From: Tilletia caries | Taxonomy: Eukaryota > Basidiomycota > Exobasidiomycetes > Tilletiales > Tilletiaceae | Direction of reading: 5' to 3' | Assembly: GCA_032718865.1 (NCBI GenBank) | Contig: JALUTQ010000020.1 | Coordinates: forward strand, 434,001 to 498,000 | Length of the DNA: 64,000 bases | In this document: positions 9,402-19,770 of the stretch, in pieces | How the letters are laid out: the number at the start of each line of letters is the position of its first letter | How positions within the stretch are numbered: the first letter of the stretch is position 1 | The notes under the pieces: generated by a model | Database searches by the model: none | What the model saw: the letters and a program-made list of their open reading frames with translations, nothing else | What the model was told of the DNA's origin: nothing | Translations under genes and position numbers: made by a program

Positions 9402-11422
9402 AAAATGCTCACTTTTGCCGTCGGACCACCATCGGAACGCCGCATATAGGTCTGGCCTGGCATGGCCTCGTCCACCCTTAAAAAAGTCCCAGGGACCTAG
9501 AATAGCAGCCCCCATCCATCTTCGGAAGGGGGCGGCAACCCACATCTCGGATGATCGAAATCGAACCCCGCGCAACGAAAACGCTCGCATTTCCCCCTTT
9601 GTGAACTTTTTTTCGACCGCCGGTGGGATTCAACACACTGGCGACGATGGCTGCTACTGCGTCCCTCTCTCCCTCTCCCTCTCCCTCTCTTCGTCTGCCC
9701 TCCGCATGGTTTCTCACTGACCGCTTGAACTCATGATCTCTTTCCTTTTGAACTGCTCCATCCTTTTTTCGGACTCGCTTCCTTTTGTGCGCATACAGGC
9801 TATCAGGGATGCTCAAGCTCACGCATTGAGCGCGGATCAGTCGACGTGCATTTTTGGTATGTGCACATGCTTCGGTGGACGCCCGCTCTGTAAACAGCAA
9901 CTCGATTCAGGCGGACTGAACTTCTGTACATCTATACTCTATGCAGGCGAGGACGTAGCCTTCGGAGGCGTATTCCGCGCGACGATGGGTTTGGCTGAGG
10001 AGTTTGGTATGCATGCACCAAGAGGGAGTATAATAGTTGAGGCGCATATAATTTTGACACCCCCTTTTTCTGTTCCTCTCGACGACCGGACAGGCCGTGA
10101 GCGCGTCTTCAATGTACGTCGATAACGCTTCCGGGAGGTGATCAGTGCACGCAACAGTACACTGACGATCTCCTTGTATCCCTGTGAACAGACGCCTCTC
10201 ACCGAGCAGGGCATTGTAGGCTTTGGAATTGGAATGGCCGACATGGGTCATACCGCTGTGGCCGAGCTGCAATTTGCCGACTACATTTTCCCAGGTAAGC
10301 AAAGGAAAGGCGAAGTGGGCTGATGCTCTTGGACTGTTCTCTGATTGTTGGATGGGATTTACAATCTGTGACACAGGCTATGATCAGATCGTCAATGAGG
10401 CAGCCAAGTATAACTACCGGTCGGGGGGTACGTTCTCGGCGGGCAAGCTGACGATTCGAAGCCCTTGCATGAGCGTTGGTCGTGAGTGTTCCCTGTCCGA
10501 AGTATGTCTCCAGCCGACAAACCAGTGGGACTGGGACTGAACCTCCTCTGCGTCTCCCATACCAAACTCCAAACCGGATCTCAGACGGCGGTCACTACCA
10601 CTCGCAGAGTGTCGAGCAATTCTTCATGCCCGTCCCCGGACTGAAGGTAGTCATCCCGCGCTCGCCCCTCCAAGCCAAAGGTCTCCTCCTAAGCTCCATC
10701 CGGGACCCGAACCCAGTAATCTTCCTAGAGCCCAAGATCCTGTACCGCTCCTCGGTGGAGCACGTGCCCGAGGACGACTTCACCCTGCCGCTGTCGAGTG
10801 CGGAGACGGTCGTCGAGGGCGCGGATGTGACGTTGCTATCGTGGGGGGCACCGCTGTACTCGTGTGCGCAGGCGATGGAGATGTTGAGGAATCCGGGCGT
10901 TGGGGTTGCTAAGCATGTTCCGCAGTCGATTAGGGATGCTAAAGTGGAGCTGATTGATCTACGGACTATCTTGCCATGGGATCGTGAAGGTGAGTCATCT
11001 TTCCCCTTCTCCTTCTTCCTTTCCCCCCCCCCCTGTGGCTTAGACAGGTTGAGTCTGACTTTTCCCCTTTGATGGTTTTTTTCCCTTTGCGACGCCAGCG
11101 ATCGTGAAGAGCGTGAACAAGACGCAGCGGATCGTGATCGTGCACGAGGCCCCCGTGACAGCAGGCGTAGGTGCCGAGATTGGAGCCCACATCCAGGAGC
11201 GCTGCTTCCTCCGTCTCGAGGCACCTGTATGCCGGATCGGAGGCTGGGATACGCCCTTCCCTCTGCACGAGGCGTTCTATAAGCCGGAGGCGGTCCGGAT
11301 TCTGGATGGGGTACGTTTTTTTTTTTCCTTCGACTTTGCTTTGTTCGATTGACAGGGGGTGCTTATGTTTTTTTTTTTTTTTTTTGGTCCTTATGCAGCT
11401 TGTTCGCACGCTCACGTACTGA
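7917..11422 (+). CDS. BCKDHB: Branched-chain 2-oxoacid dehydrogenase E1 subunit beta
   Basis: Nine exons: 7917-8174, 9799-9856, 9947-10006, 10094-10113, 10192-10294, 10377-10481, 10585-10989, 11099-11310, 11399-11422. They total 414 codons plus stop. Exon 1 is an Ala/Ser/Arg-rich mitochondrial presequence ending NINMCT; exon 2 continues [10 protein letters not shown], so the join recreates the family's conserved N(M/L)CTAI block. Later hallmarks: [49 protein letters not shown] [52 protein letters not shown]. It forms the alpha2-beta2 decarboxylase of valine, leucine and isoleucine catabolism in the matrix. Odd: intron 1 is 1,624 nt while the others are about 70-120 nt, and it holds a complete uL10m coding region. 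Exon 4 is a 20-nt micro-exon. Confidence 0.95.
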
Positions 11423-11681
11423 CGGGGCTCTGGTCTGCCCGCCCTTCCTTTTGCTGGCCCCGGTGGTCTCTTCCCTTCGTGCCTGCTGCCTCCGATCTAT
11501 CAAGCGTGGCACCGTCTCGCCCCCTTCTGTGTGCTCAATCCGATCAGTGTCCCTCGTGTATACCAGCTTCAAGGCATGTGGCCAATTGGGAGGCTAGCAG
11601 GCAGCTATGATAGGTGAAAGCCACCATTGGGCAGAATGGACATGTAAAGTGCAACGTTGACACCTGTTGAGCTGGAGGTGA
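11423..11681. other. 3' flank of BCKDHB, no gene seen
   Basis: Untranslated and intergenic sequence between the BCKDHB stop and the first repeat of the MITE nest. No coding signal recognised. Confidence 0.5.
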
Positions 11682-12160
11682 TCGTTTCTGTGGGGCACCC
11701 ATGAATTTTACCCCCAGGTTTTACCCACTCGGGGGTAAAATTGCCCATGCACCTTTTTAACCTCCACTTTTACCGATCCTTACCCACGCAGGGTGCCCAA
11801 ATTTACCCAACTCATTTTACCCCTTGGGGTAAATTGGCTCAGGAAATGGGTAAAAGTGCTGAGTTGAGATGTGGACTCACTCTGACTTTTACCCACAAGT
11901 CTTTACCCCTCGTGGGTAAGTCTTGGGGTAAAAATATTTCCTCCCTCCCATGCCCTCGAATTTACCCATGCAAGTTTTACCCAAGTGACTACTTTTTAGA
12001 ATCGAGGTTATGGTGCCCACGATTGCCTCCCTTCTCGTCTCGGTCTAGAAATCGTTCACCCTGCGGCTCCTCGTCGAGATGGGAGTGCTCGAGCTCATCG
12101 TCGTGGATACCGGAAATATACCGCGGCCCTGCGAGTGCTGGCTTGGAGAAGCGGAAGGAG

Positions 12161-12737
12161 GTTTATCACAGGATGGTACGGTATTTTGATTTTTATCCCA
12201 GGATGGTACGCCCTCCAAAATCATCACAGGATGGTACGCTGTGAAAATTATTTTTGCCTATCCTCACTGCCTGCCGAAAGTGTCCCTCAAGGTATGCAAG
12301 ATTACTGACTCCCTCCCCTCTCTCCGCTCAGAATGGAATCTTCTAGAGACAGTTCAGCTCCCATAGAGCGCGGCGTGCGCCCTCTGAGAGACGTAGATTC
12401 GGCCTGAGGACTTGCTATTGCAAACTGGAGAGTGCCATACATATTGACATTGAACACTCTGACTGTAAGACGTGTACTTCCGTAAATAAAGGCCTATAAC
12501 GTCTCTGACGGCCCTAGACGAGGTATAGCTCTCGTCGGTGGGCACCCAGCGCGGCATAAGCCTGCGGAGATGCCAATGCTACACAATCTTGAGAGACTAA
12601 GTATCATCCTTGACGTTGAGGACGGGAGTGAGGAGATTGGGAAGAATCAATTTTGCCAGTGTACCATCCTGTGATAATTTTGGAGGGCGTACCATCCTGG
12701 GATAAAAATCAAAATACCGTACCATCCTGTGATAAAC
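12161..12737. mobile_element. MITE-like element B (CAGGATGGTACG motif)
   Basis: 77-bp terminal inverted repeats at 12161-12237 and 12661-12737 differ at a single base, so the element is recent. Each repeat contains the motif CAGGATGGTACG three times (once as ...GGTAC at the inner edge), spaced 28-30 bp, beginning GTTTATCACAGG. The 420-bp interior has no coding potential. It lies within element A. Confidence 0.8.
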
Positions 12738-12761
12738 GGAAATTGATTCAATCGCGGACAT

Positions 12762-13475
12762 CCTATATCCTCGCGCGGCCCTGTGCGATCGTTGTGCGAC
12801 ATAGTGTCGCGCAAACCTCGCACTTACCCTGTGCGATAGAGAGTAGCGCAAACCTCGCATCGACCTGCGCGAGGCCAAACCCAGACTCAGTCCGGAGATC
12901 ACGTGACTGTAGCACTGACCTCCAACAACCAACGCCGCACGCACCTCGCGTCCTCCGACACTCAGTCTGCTCACCCTCTCACCTCCCTCACCATCACCAT
13001 CCGCATGCAGTACACACTCGCGTAAATCACACACATCTTCACTGTCGCCCTTACATACGTGTAGCAATAGGTAAAAACGAGGTTTGGTGTCGTCAGACAG
13101 GCTGGTCAATCGAGCCATAAAAAAGTTGTGAATTTTTTAAGTGCGGACCGGATAAACATCAAACTCCGAGACCAACAAACAATGCCACATCAATTAGAGA
13201 AACTAGAAGTCACAGTCTGCCTTCGGTGTTTTGTCGCCGGCCGCTTCGGTGACTGGCGTAGGAGCTCGCACAGGTCTGTGCGATCTGACAAAGAACTCCA
13301 GTGCGAGAAAAGATCGTGCTGAGCGAGGGGCGCGAGCGAGAGTGCGATGCTGGCTCGCACAGGGAAGTCTGCGCGAGGGTCTGTGCGAGCCATATTGCAC
13401 AGGGGTCTAGGCGCGAGGTCTGCGCGATCTTTGCTCGCACCAAGCCTCGCACAGGCTGTGCGAGAGGTGCCCAAA
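12762..13475. repeat. Repeat system D (TGTGCGAG / CTCGCACA clusters)
   Basis: Two clusters, about 12762-12875 and 13262-13475, contain many copies of TGTGCGA(G/T) and its complement CTCGCACA, with CTGCGCGAG variants. An isolated related piece (GTGCGAGACATAGCTCGCGCAA) sits at about 13700 inside element C. The clusters face each other like degenerate terminal repeats of an older element. Boundaries and any target duplication could not be fixed by eye. Confidence 0.5.
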
Positions 13476-13483
13476 TTCGCGAT

Positions 13484-14005
13484 GATTCGGCCACCGCCCT
13501 TTTTGATACGGCCACCGTCCTTTTACTACGGCCACCGCCTTTGTAGTCTTGACACGTGGAACAGTCAAACAGCATTCATTCATTGGCACCACTGACTGCG
13601 CCCGGCTCCATCACCAGAAGCGACAACAGATTCCCAAAGACGTGAGCAAGCCAGAATCACGTCTCTTTTCCGCTCTCCTCCAGCCTGCTGGCGCTACGAC
13701 CGTGCGAGACATAGCTCGCGCAACCACGATAATTTATTGTCCGCTCTAGCCTCGAACCGCGCTACATGGGTGAAGAAGCAGCACCTGCGACGCAATACAT
13801 AGACTTCTTATGTTTTATCTTATTCTCCAATCTCCATAGCAACCAACTTCCAAGTATGTATGCATGTATGTATGTATGTTCAAGCATCAGTGAAGTGTCC
13901 ATGCTGTCAGCTATGGAGCCGGTAAGGTGTTGAATTTCCATATGTTGAGGGCGGTGGCCGTAGTAAAAGGACGGTGGCCGTATCAAAAAGGGCGGTGGCC
14001 GAATC
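13484..14005. mobile_element. MITE-like element C (GGCCACCG motif)
   Basis: Perfect 56-bp terminal inverted repeats at 13484-13539 and 13950-14005. Each consists of three GGCCACCG(C/T)C units spaced 20-21 bp and separated by T-rich spacers (CTTTTTGATAC, CTTTTACTAC). The interior of about 410 bp carries no gene. Identity of the arms indicates recent movement. It is nested in element A and directly abuts repeat system D. Confidence 0.82.
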
Positions 14006-14361
14006 AATTTCCGTGATAAACCTCGAAGCGGAAGTGGTCAGAGGGGTCTCATATAGGGTAGACCCCCGAACACGTGGTCGAGACTCGGGGTCTCTTCGTC
14101 TCAAGGGGTAAAGCGCTTGTGGGTAAAACCCGCTCCTCAGTGGGTAAAAGTGAGGATTTGCAAGTGAGATGAACAATTTTACCCCTTCGGCACCATTTTT
14201 ACCCACGTGGGGTAAAAGTTCCAGGGTAAAATTTGGGGGTCTCCATGGGTAACGGTGGGTAAAAATGGAAGCTCAGAGGCCGCCTATTCAGTTTTACCCA
14301 CTTTTTACCCCCGCGTGGGTAAAGTGGCATGGGTAAAATTCGGGACTCTCGTTTCTGTGGG

Positions 14362-14980
14362 TGGGTGAGTGGTGTGCTGGCCAATCCGCACGGTGTCGCG
14401 AAAACTGGGTTCCACGGCTTTGATCGACCGCGCCTTCCTCATCCAACCGTCTGCCAGCGACTGAAGATCACCCAGGCATGTGTGCGGCATCGGATCGAAA
14501 TTCCAGAGTTCGATAGCAGCAGATGCGACAGGAGAGTGGACGGCTCCCAGGCCTAGGTTCCGGGAGGCCCGGGGACGCGCACTTCCTGGGGCCAAATGTC
14601 TCGGAGTTACCTGAGCGCCTGAGCGATGGCGCTCCCAGAAATGGAAGGCATACGCGATAAGCCAGACCTCTTGCTGTCAGTGCACGCTGACAGTGTTCCC
14701 TCTTTTTTTTGGCAGATCCTCGCTGTTCGCCCTATATGATCGAAGGAGCAGAAAGGTCACCGCACCGCCTTCACGCTGGCTTCCTCCCTGACTTCCGTCG
14801 TCGATACCCCTGCCATCTCTCACTCCTTCTTTACTTTAATCCTCGCAGGAACATCTTCCCTTCCTTCTTCCTTCCATCCTCGTCTTGCTGCGTCCTCTTC
14901 GGCTCCTTCCTTCTTTCACAGCCGCTTCGATTTATTCCTCACCCCGCCTTCGTCCCAATTCTTTGCCTCGGATTTCAGCC
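14362..14980. other. Upstream region of the glycoprotein gene at 14981
   Basis: No gene recognised. The last 200 bases before the start codon become strongly pyrimidine-rich (CTTCCTTC blocks), a common feature of fungal leaders. Confidence 0.5.
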
Positions 14981-16459
14981 ATGTTCCATCCTCAGCACGT
15001 CGCCTCCCTCGCCATTGCCGTCGTCCTGGCAGCATCAAACGCCCGTGCCGATTCGGCCGATGCCAACTTCTCCCTCGATCACTTGCCAAAGTGAGTCTCG
15101 CTCCCAGTTGGGCGCGTCTCGACCTCACCTTCTCACACCTTTTCTTCTCTTTATCCGATAGCACCTGGCAAGATGGCCAGTCGGGGACAGATCAGTGTGA
15201 TAAGTGGATGCCATCATCTCAGGACTCCCTGTGCCAGGTCGCCTTCATCAACGTGAGTCCGCACGAAAGTTTCAAGCTGAAGTCGTATTTGAGGCTCATT
15301 CTAACGCTCCTGCTTCGTTCCGGTTGACGGTGGGAATATTCTGCAGTCGGCAAGCGATTTCTGTCTTTGGGTACGTCTTCCTGATCATCTTTCTCTGTCT
15401 CAGACGAGGTGGCTTGTGTCCTGACCAATCTACTTCCTTCTGGTCTTATTCATTTTCTTAGTCTTCTCGTTCACCCGGCCTCGTTGGTGATACAGAGCGG
15501 GACGAGGTAGCATGGTGCACCAAACCCGGCTACGGAACTCGCCTGATCCCGGACGGGACCTTGCACTCCGTTCACTTCGTCAAAACTCCTACTTATGTCC
15601 AGGTTCGTTACCCGTGAAGGAGACTGCCTCGTTTGGCTTCGTTGTACCTTGTAGCTAACACCTTCTTGGCACTCTGACAGATCACAGGTACAGGTGATTT
15701 CACAAAGATGAACATCTTGCCGGGCGACGCCGGTGGGGAGCTCGACCCCCACGGAGCTGATGGTAAGCAGGACCCTGTATGCCCACTTAATTCTTCCACC
15801 TTTTGACTAACTCAATTTCGATGTTTTGAACAGGAAACGGCAACCCGATCGGCGGTCTTGTCTACACCAACGCTTTTAACGGCCAGTACCAACAAATTCA
15901 CCAGTGGACAAACTTCATGAGCGCGAACGAGTACTGCTTCAAAGCCTGCATCGACGCCGACGACGCCGAGACCCAATGCGCACACCAATTTGATCTTCAA
16001 GGTTGCATGTGGAACATGCCTGGATCGTACGGCGACGGCTTCGAACAGTGCGACGGCGACATCGCACAGTACCCCGGCATCTACGGCACTTCGACGTACT
16101 ACCAGAATGAGCAGGGAGACAACGCACCACCGCCGCACGCTGCACCAGCTTCGTACAACTGCAAGGCGCAACCAAGCCCAGTCAATGGCGGCGGGGGCAC
16201 ACCCGTTTTATCGACCTCGAGCGCGGCTCCTGCAGCCGCTACACCCGCACCGGCTGCACCAGCTGCATCGTCGCCCTCCTCAGCCTCGTCGCCGCCGCCC
16301 AACGGCGCTGCAGCTGCGCAAGCACCTGGGGACAGTCGCGTCAACGGGACCGCCTCGTCGTCGGCTTCGTCGAACCACAAGGTCGGCCTTTCGTCGGTCC
16401 TCGTCCGATGCTCGGCTGGTGTGGCGGGGCTTGCTGCTCTTGCCGTCCTGCTTGCCTAG
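14981..16459 (+). CDS. Secreted GPI-type glycoprotein, 'macrofage activating glycoprotein'-like, paralogue 1
   Basis: Six exons: 14981-15090, 15162-15252, 15347-15370, 15462-15602, 15681-15762, 15834-16459; 357 residues. There is a clear signal peptide (VASLAIAVVLAASNARA). The conserved ectodomain carries NTWQDGQSGTDQC, SASDFCLW, EVAWCTKPGYGTRLIPDGT, GGELDPHGADGNGNPIGG, EYCFKACIDADD and GCMWNMPGSY, rich in paired cysteines. A Ser/Ala/Pro-rich stalk then precedes a C-terminal hydrophobic segment (GVAGLAALAVLLA), as in GPI-anchored wall proteins. Similarity to the basidiomycete macrofage activating glycoprotein family is from memory of its cysteine pattern. The molecular function of that family is not known to me. 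It converges on its paralogue at 17277-18696. Confidence 0.82.
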
Positions 16460-17276
16460 ACGAGATGATCGAGCCTCAGCTCGCCGCCCTTGCTTCCTTC
16501 CTGAACATGGGTGTGGGACCGTCTCTGACCAGCCAATGTTCGTTCATACCACACCTCTATACCTCTACACGCACGGGTCATGTTTTTAGGTAACACGCCG
16601 GATCAGCACATTCCTCACACTATCGTTACAACACGGACGCTATCTGCCTCGAGCAGCCTCACAAACTCACAATCCTTTGACAAATACGCTTTCCAGCACC
16701 TCAACCATGGACACTGCCACCAATTCTGCTTCGTCAACTGCGTCCGCCTTGCTTACCCCCCCCCCCCTCCTTCTTATAATCTGATACCCACACCATTGCC
16801 TTTTTTTGTCTGAACAGCGTGAAGGAGAGGAGAACAGGTTACGTATGTATGACGTGACAGAGGATAAGCAGTAACAACAAGCAAATGTTCTAGGCGTTCA
16901 GGGGAAGTATCGGAAGGATGGAGCAAGCGCGTTTTGAGGTGGCCGAGTGTACGAGGGTAGGCCAGATCGAGAAGAGCGGAAAAAGAAATGGCGAGGTTGT
17001 TGGCATAAGGTCGTTGAAAGGGATTCGATGTTTGATATTGTTTCGACTTTGCCCTTCATCAAGAAGGAACTTCGAGCGGAAAAGTTCTGGGGTGACAACG
17101 CACAAGGTGATGACGAAGGTGGCCGAGGCTACGATGTGTGGGTGGTCGGAGGAAACCAGGCTCGTCCCCGTATGCCGCCGTCATCCGGCCTGAGCCCGAG
17201 CCTGACGTTGACGCTGGCGAGCCTGCCGCCGACGACCTCCCAGAGGCCACCAGCCCTCCGGCCACACCTCCTCGAC
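16460..17276. other. Intergenic between convergent paralogues
   Basis: 3' flanks of both glycoprotein genes. A C-run (about 16755-16768) is visible. No gene recognised. Confidence 0.5.
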
Positions 17277-18696
17277 CTAGAGGAACACAACAGCCGCCGC
17301 AGCAAGGAAGGTAGCAAGCACCATCCCCGTGCTGACGAGCGCCTCAAAGCCGGTATCTTTGGACCCAAGACGCGTTCGAGTCCGAGTTCCCCCCGCCGTA
17401 TTAGGCTTAATGTTCGAGCCGCCAGCCTGGGGCTTACTCGGGTTCGTAGGCGAAGGCACGTGCGGGTTGTTCCCCCCACCGCCAGGGATGGGAGTCGGAC
17501 CGGGCCGAGGCGGCTGAACGACCTGGTTCGGGTCAGGCGCATCGGGGGTCTTGTACCCGTTCGTGGGTGATTGGGCGTTCTGGCAGTTCTTGAGCACTGG
17601 TGGGGGGTGCGGGTCGGGCGTCTTGGCGTCGCCGTGGTGGAAGGTGGCGCCGTCGTTGATGCCGGGGAAGTACGGGTCGTCGCCTTCGCAGGAGTCGAAG
17701 GTGTGGGCGGTGGGGTCGTAGCCGACGGAGGAGGGCATGTTCCAGTCGCAGCCCTGCAAAAAAAGAAATTTGATTCGCTCGAATGTGTCAGCACGCACGC
17801 ACGGAACGCAGAAGCGATTGGGAGCAGACTTTACCTCTGTGTCATATATATGCTGGCATCGTTGCCAGGCCAAGGGATCGTCCGGGTTGCATGCGCGGAA
17901 GCAGAAGATCGAGTCGGAGATGAACATCATCCACTCGTCAATCTGCTGGGGTTTGCCGGTAAAGGCCTCGGTGTACACGAGCCCACCGATGGGGTTCCCG
18001 GTTCCTGTGTAAATAAGCCAAGTTCAGAAGAAAGAATGTCAGAGAAGAAATTCTGAAGGTCGAAAAAGGAAGCACGGTTCCTGCTTTGATAAGCTTTTGA
18101 CGGATACGAACCATCAGCACCGTGCGGGTCGAGTTCTCCGCCCGTATTGCCTTTGACGATGTTGAGGACGGTGAAGTTGCCCGTGCCGAGGACCTCGACG
18201 TAGTTCTTGGTCTTGAGGAAGTGGATCGAGTTGAAGGTGTTGTCGGGGATGAGTCGAGTTCCGTAGCCGTCCTTGGTGCAGTAGGCGACTTCCTCGGTCT
18301 CCGTGTCTCCGATTTCGGCGGGACCGGTGGGTGGGGCCCAGAGACAGAAGTCGGTGACACTGTTGATGTGAACGGTCTGGCCTGCGATTTGTGTCGATAG
18401 ATGTAGGGAAATACATGCAAGGAAGAGTCAGAGAGACCTTCGTTATTCGAAGGCCAAGGAGGTTCGAAGAGTCACCACTTACAAAGTGAATCAGGCGACG
18501 ACTTTCCGTACTTCTTGATGCACTGATTGGTGCCAATTTGTCCCTTCTGCCAAGTGTCCGGGGGATCCTTGAGGCTGAAGCGGGGAGGGCTATCGGCGCG
18601 AGCGAAGACGTCGCCCGCAGCAGCGCCTGCCATGAGGTTGGCATTCGCGCCGTGGTGGCTGACACCGCGAAGACTGATGCCTCCGTGGGAACGCAT
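17277..18696 (-). CDS. Secreted glycoprotein, 'macrofage activating glycoprotein'-like, paralogue 2
   Basis: Four exons on the minus strand: 18696-18483, 18381-18112, 18004-17835, 17753-17277; 376 residues. It keeps the full cysteine framework of paralogue 1: DTWQKGQIGTNQC, SVTDFCLWAPP, EVAYCTKDGYGTRLIPDNT, GGELDPHGADGTGNPIGG, IFCFRACNPDD, GCDWNMPSSVGY. A Pro/Gly-rich stalk and a hydrophobic C terminus (LVSTGMVLATFLAAAAVVFL) fit GPI anchoring or a membrane tail. Odd: the N terminus from the only plausible ATG is a weak signal peptide (NLMAGAAAGDVFARA, interrupted by GD). Either secretion is impaired or an upstream exon is missing from this model (CCAAG just before the ATG could be an acceptor). 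Two introns of paralogue 1 are absent. Confidence 0.8.
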
Positions 18697-19660
18697 CTTG
18701 GTTTGTAGTGGCTATCGTAAATCGACGTAAGACTGTGGGAACAATGGATTCAGAAGGGGAAGGAGAAACTGTTTCCGTGGCAGAGGGACGAGGGAAGGGA
18801 GAAGAAGGATTTGGGGGGGGGGGGGGGAAAGGGAACGACGTGTCAGAGCTGGGAACTTCATATACGCGTTGGTCAGAGCCAGCAACAGATCAGCCAAAGC
18901 TGGGCGGGACTCGGGAGCCATGCTGCGCAGACCGTCGGTCCGTCGCCCTGCCGCGCGAATGGGCGTTGGGTTGCACCTCATTTCTTTCCCTTTTGATTCG
19001 GTGAGAAGGGAGATGAGATGACATTTTCGGAGGTCGAGCCTTCGCCTGTATCGCTCATTTATTCGCTCCGGCCTCGCTTTGGTCTTGCAGTGACCTCGCC
19101 AGAAAAAGGGCAGATGAAAAGATGAAAAGACGAAAAGAACACGATGCATGGTGGGAAGGATGGATGAGTTGCTGTGAGAAGGCGGAGGGGGGTGAGGACT
19201 TGGCCTGTGCTCTTTGGGAGTTTGGGACGTGTGAGAGGGAAGAAACGGCGGTCAGCGATCAGCATGAGGACACTCGGGACAGATCACAAAACTGAGAAGG
19301 GTGAGCGATGATGAGCACGACGGAGGCGGGAGAGCAGGAACGACGGCGTGCAAGTCTCTATCTTGCACCTCATTTCGACTGTAAGGAGGCTGGCCCCCCG
19401 TTCCGCAACGCGCGATGGCGAAGAGTCGCATCTGGATTCACCACTTCTGTCAACTGCGGCATGTCCCACGCCCAGCACCAACAGGCCCATCGCATGCTTG
19501 CCCATGCCACAGGCCGTCTGCGTGACCCGGGCTGAAGTGGTCCTCAGCAGGAAAGAAAGGCCAGTTGAGGGCGTGGTGTGGGAAGTGAGCTCGGTGATTT
19601 GCTGTCATACCTCCAAACGCCGGCAGCGCACGGAACTCGTCCGACGCAAGAAGGCCAGAA
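18697..19660. other. Upstream region of paralogue 2, no gene seen
   Basis: Contains a run of 16 G (about 18812-18827) and short open frames without domains. It ends at the KDZ terminal repeat. Confidence 0.5.
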
Positions 19661-19670
19661 CCTCCTTTTA

Positions 19671-19770
19671 CACCTGTGGCACCTGTTACACAACCTAGTA
19701 GATGCCTTGTAATTCAATCTGGGGCACCCACAAGGCACAATCTGGGCCAGATGAGCTAAAACGGAAATTA
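19671..19770 (+). repeat. Outer left terminal inverted repeat of the KDZ block
   Basis: Begins CACCTGTGGCACCTGTTACA and runs to ACGGAAATTA. It matches the reverse complement of 33288-33386 with only a few differences. Sequence to its right is unrelated to the matching side, marking the presumed insertion point. Confidence 0.9.

Larger units (their letters stand above)
11682..14361. mobile_element. Non-autonomous element A with GGGTAAAA-iterated terminal inverted repeats
   Basis: Two blocks, about 11700-11990 and 14085-14345, are inverted relative to each other and packed with GGGTAAAA/TTTTACCC in both orientations. The outer ends align as AATTTTACCC(C/A). Outside them, a 13-bp direct repeat TCGTTTCTGTGGG occurs at 11682-11694 and 14349-14361, spaced almost symmetrically from the ends, and fits a target-site duplication. 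No transposase frame is present between them. Instead the interior holds three further repeat systems (B, C, D). Family unknown; the long duplication would suit a Mutator-like element, but that is inference. Confidence 0.6.

Noticed and set aside
8563..9720. 385-codon alternative frame across uL10m
   Set aside because: Shifted reading of the uL10m coding region, Ser/Arg/Pro-rich without domain. The uL10m frame carries the recognisable block.
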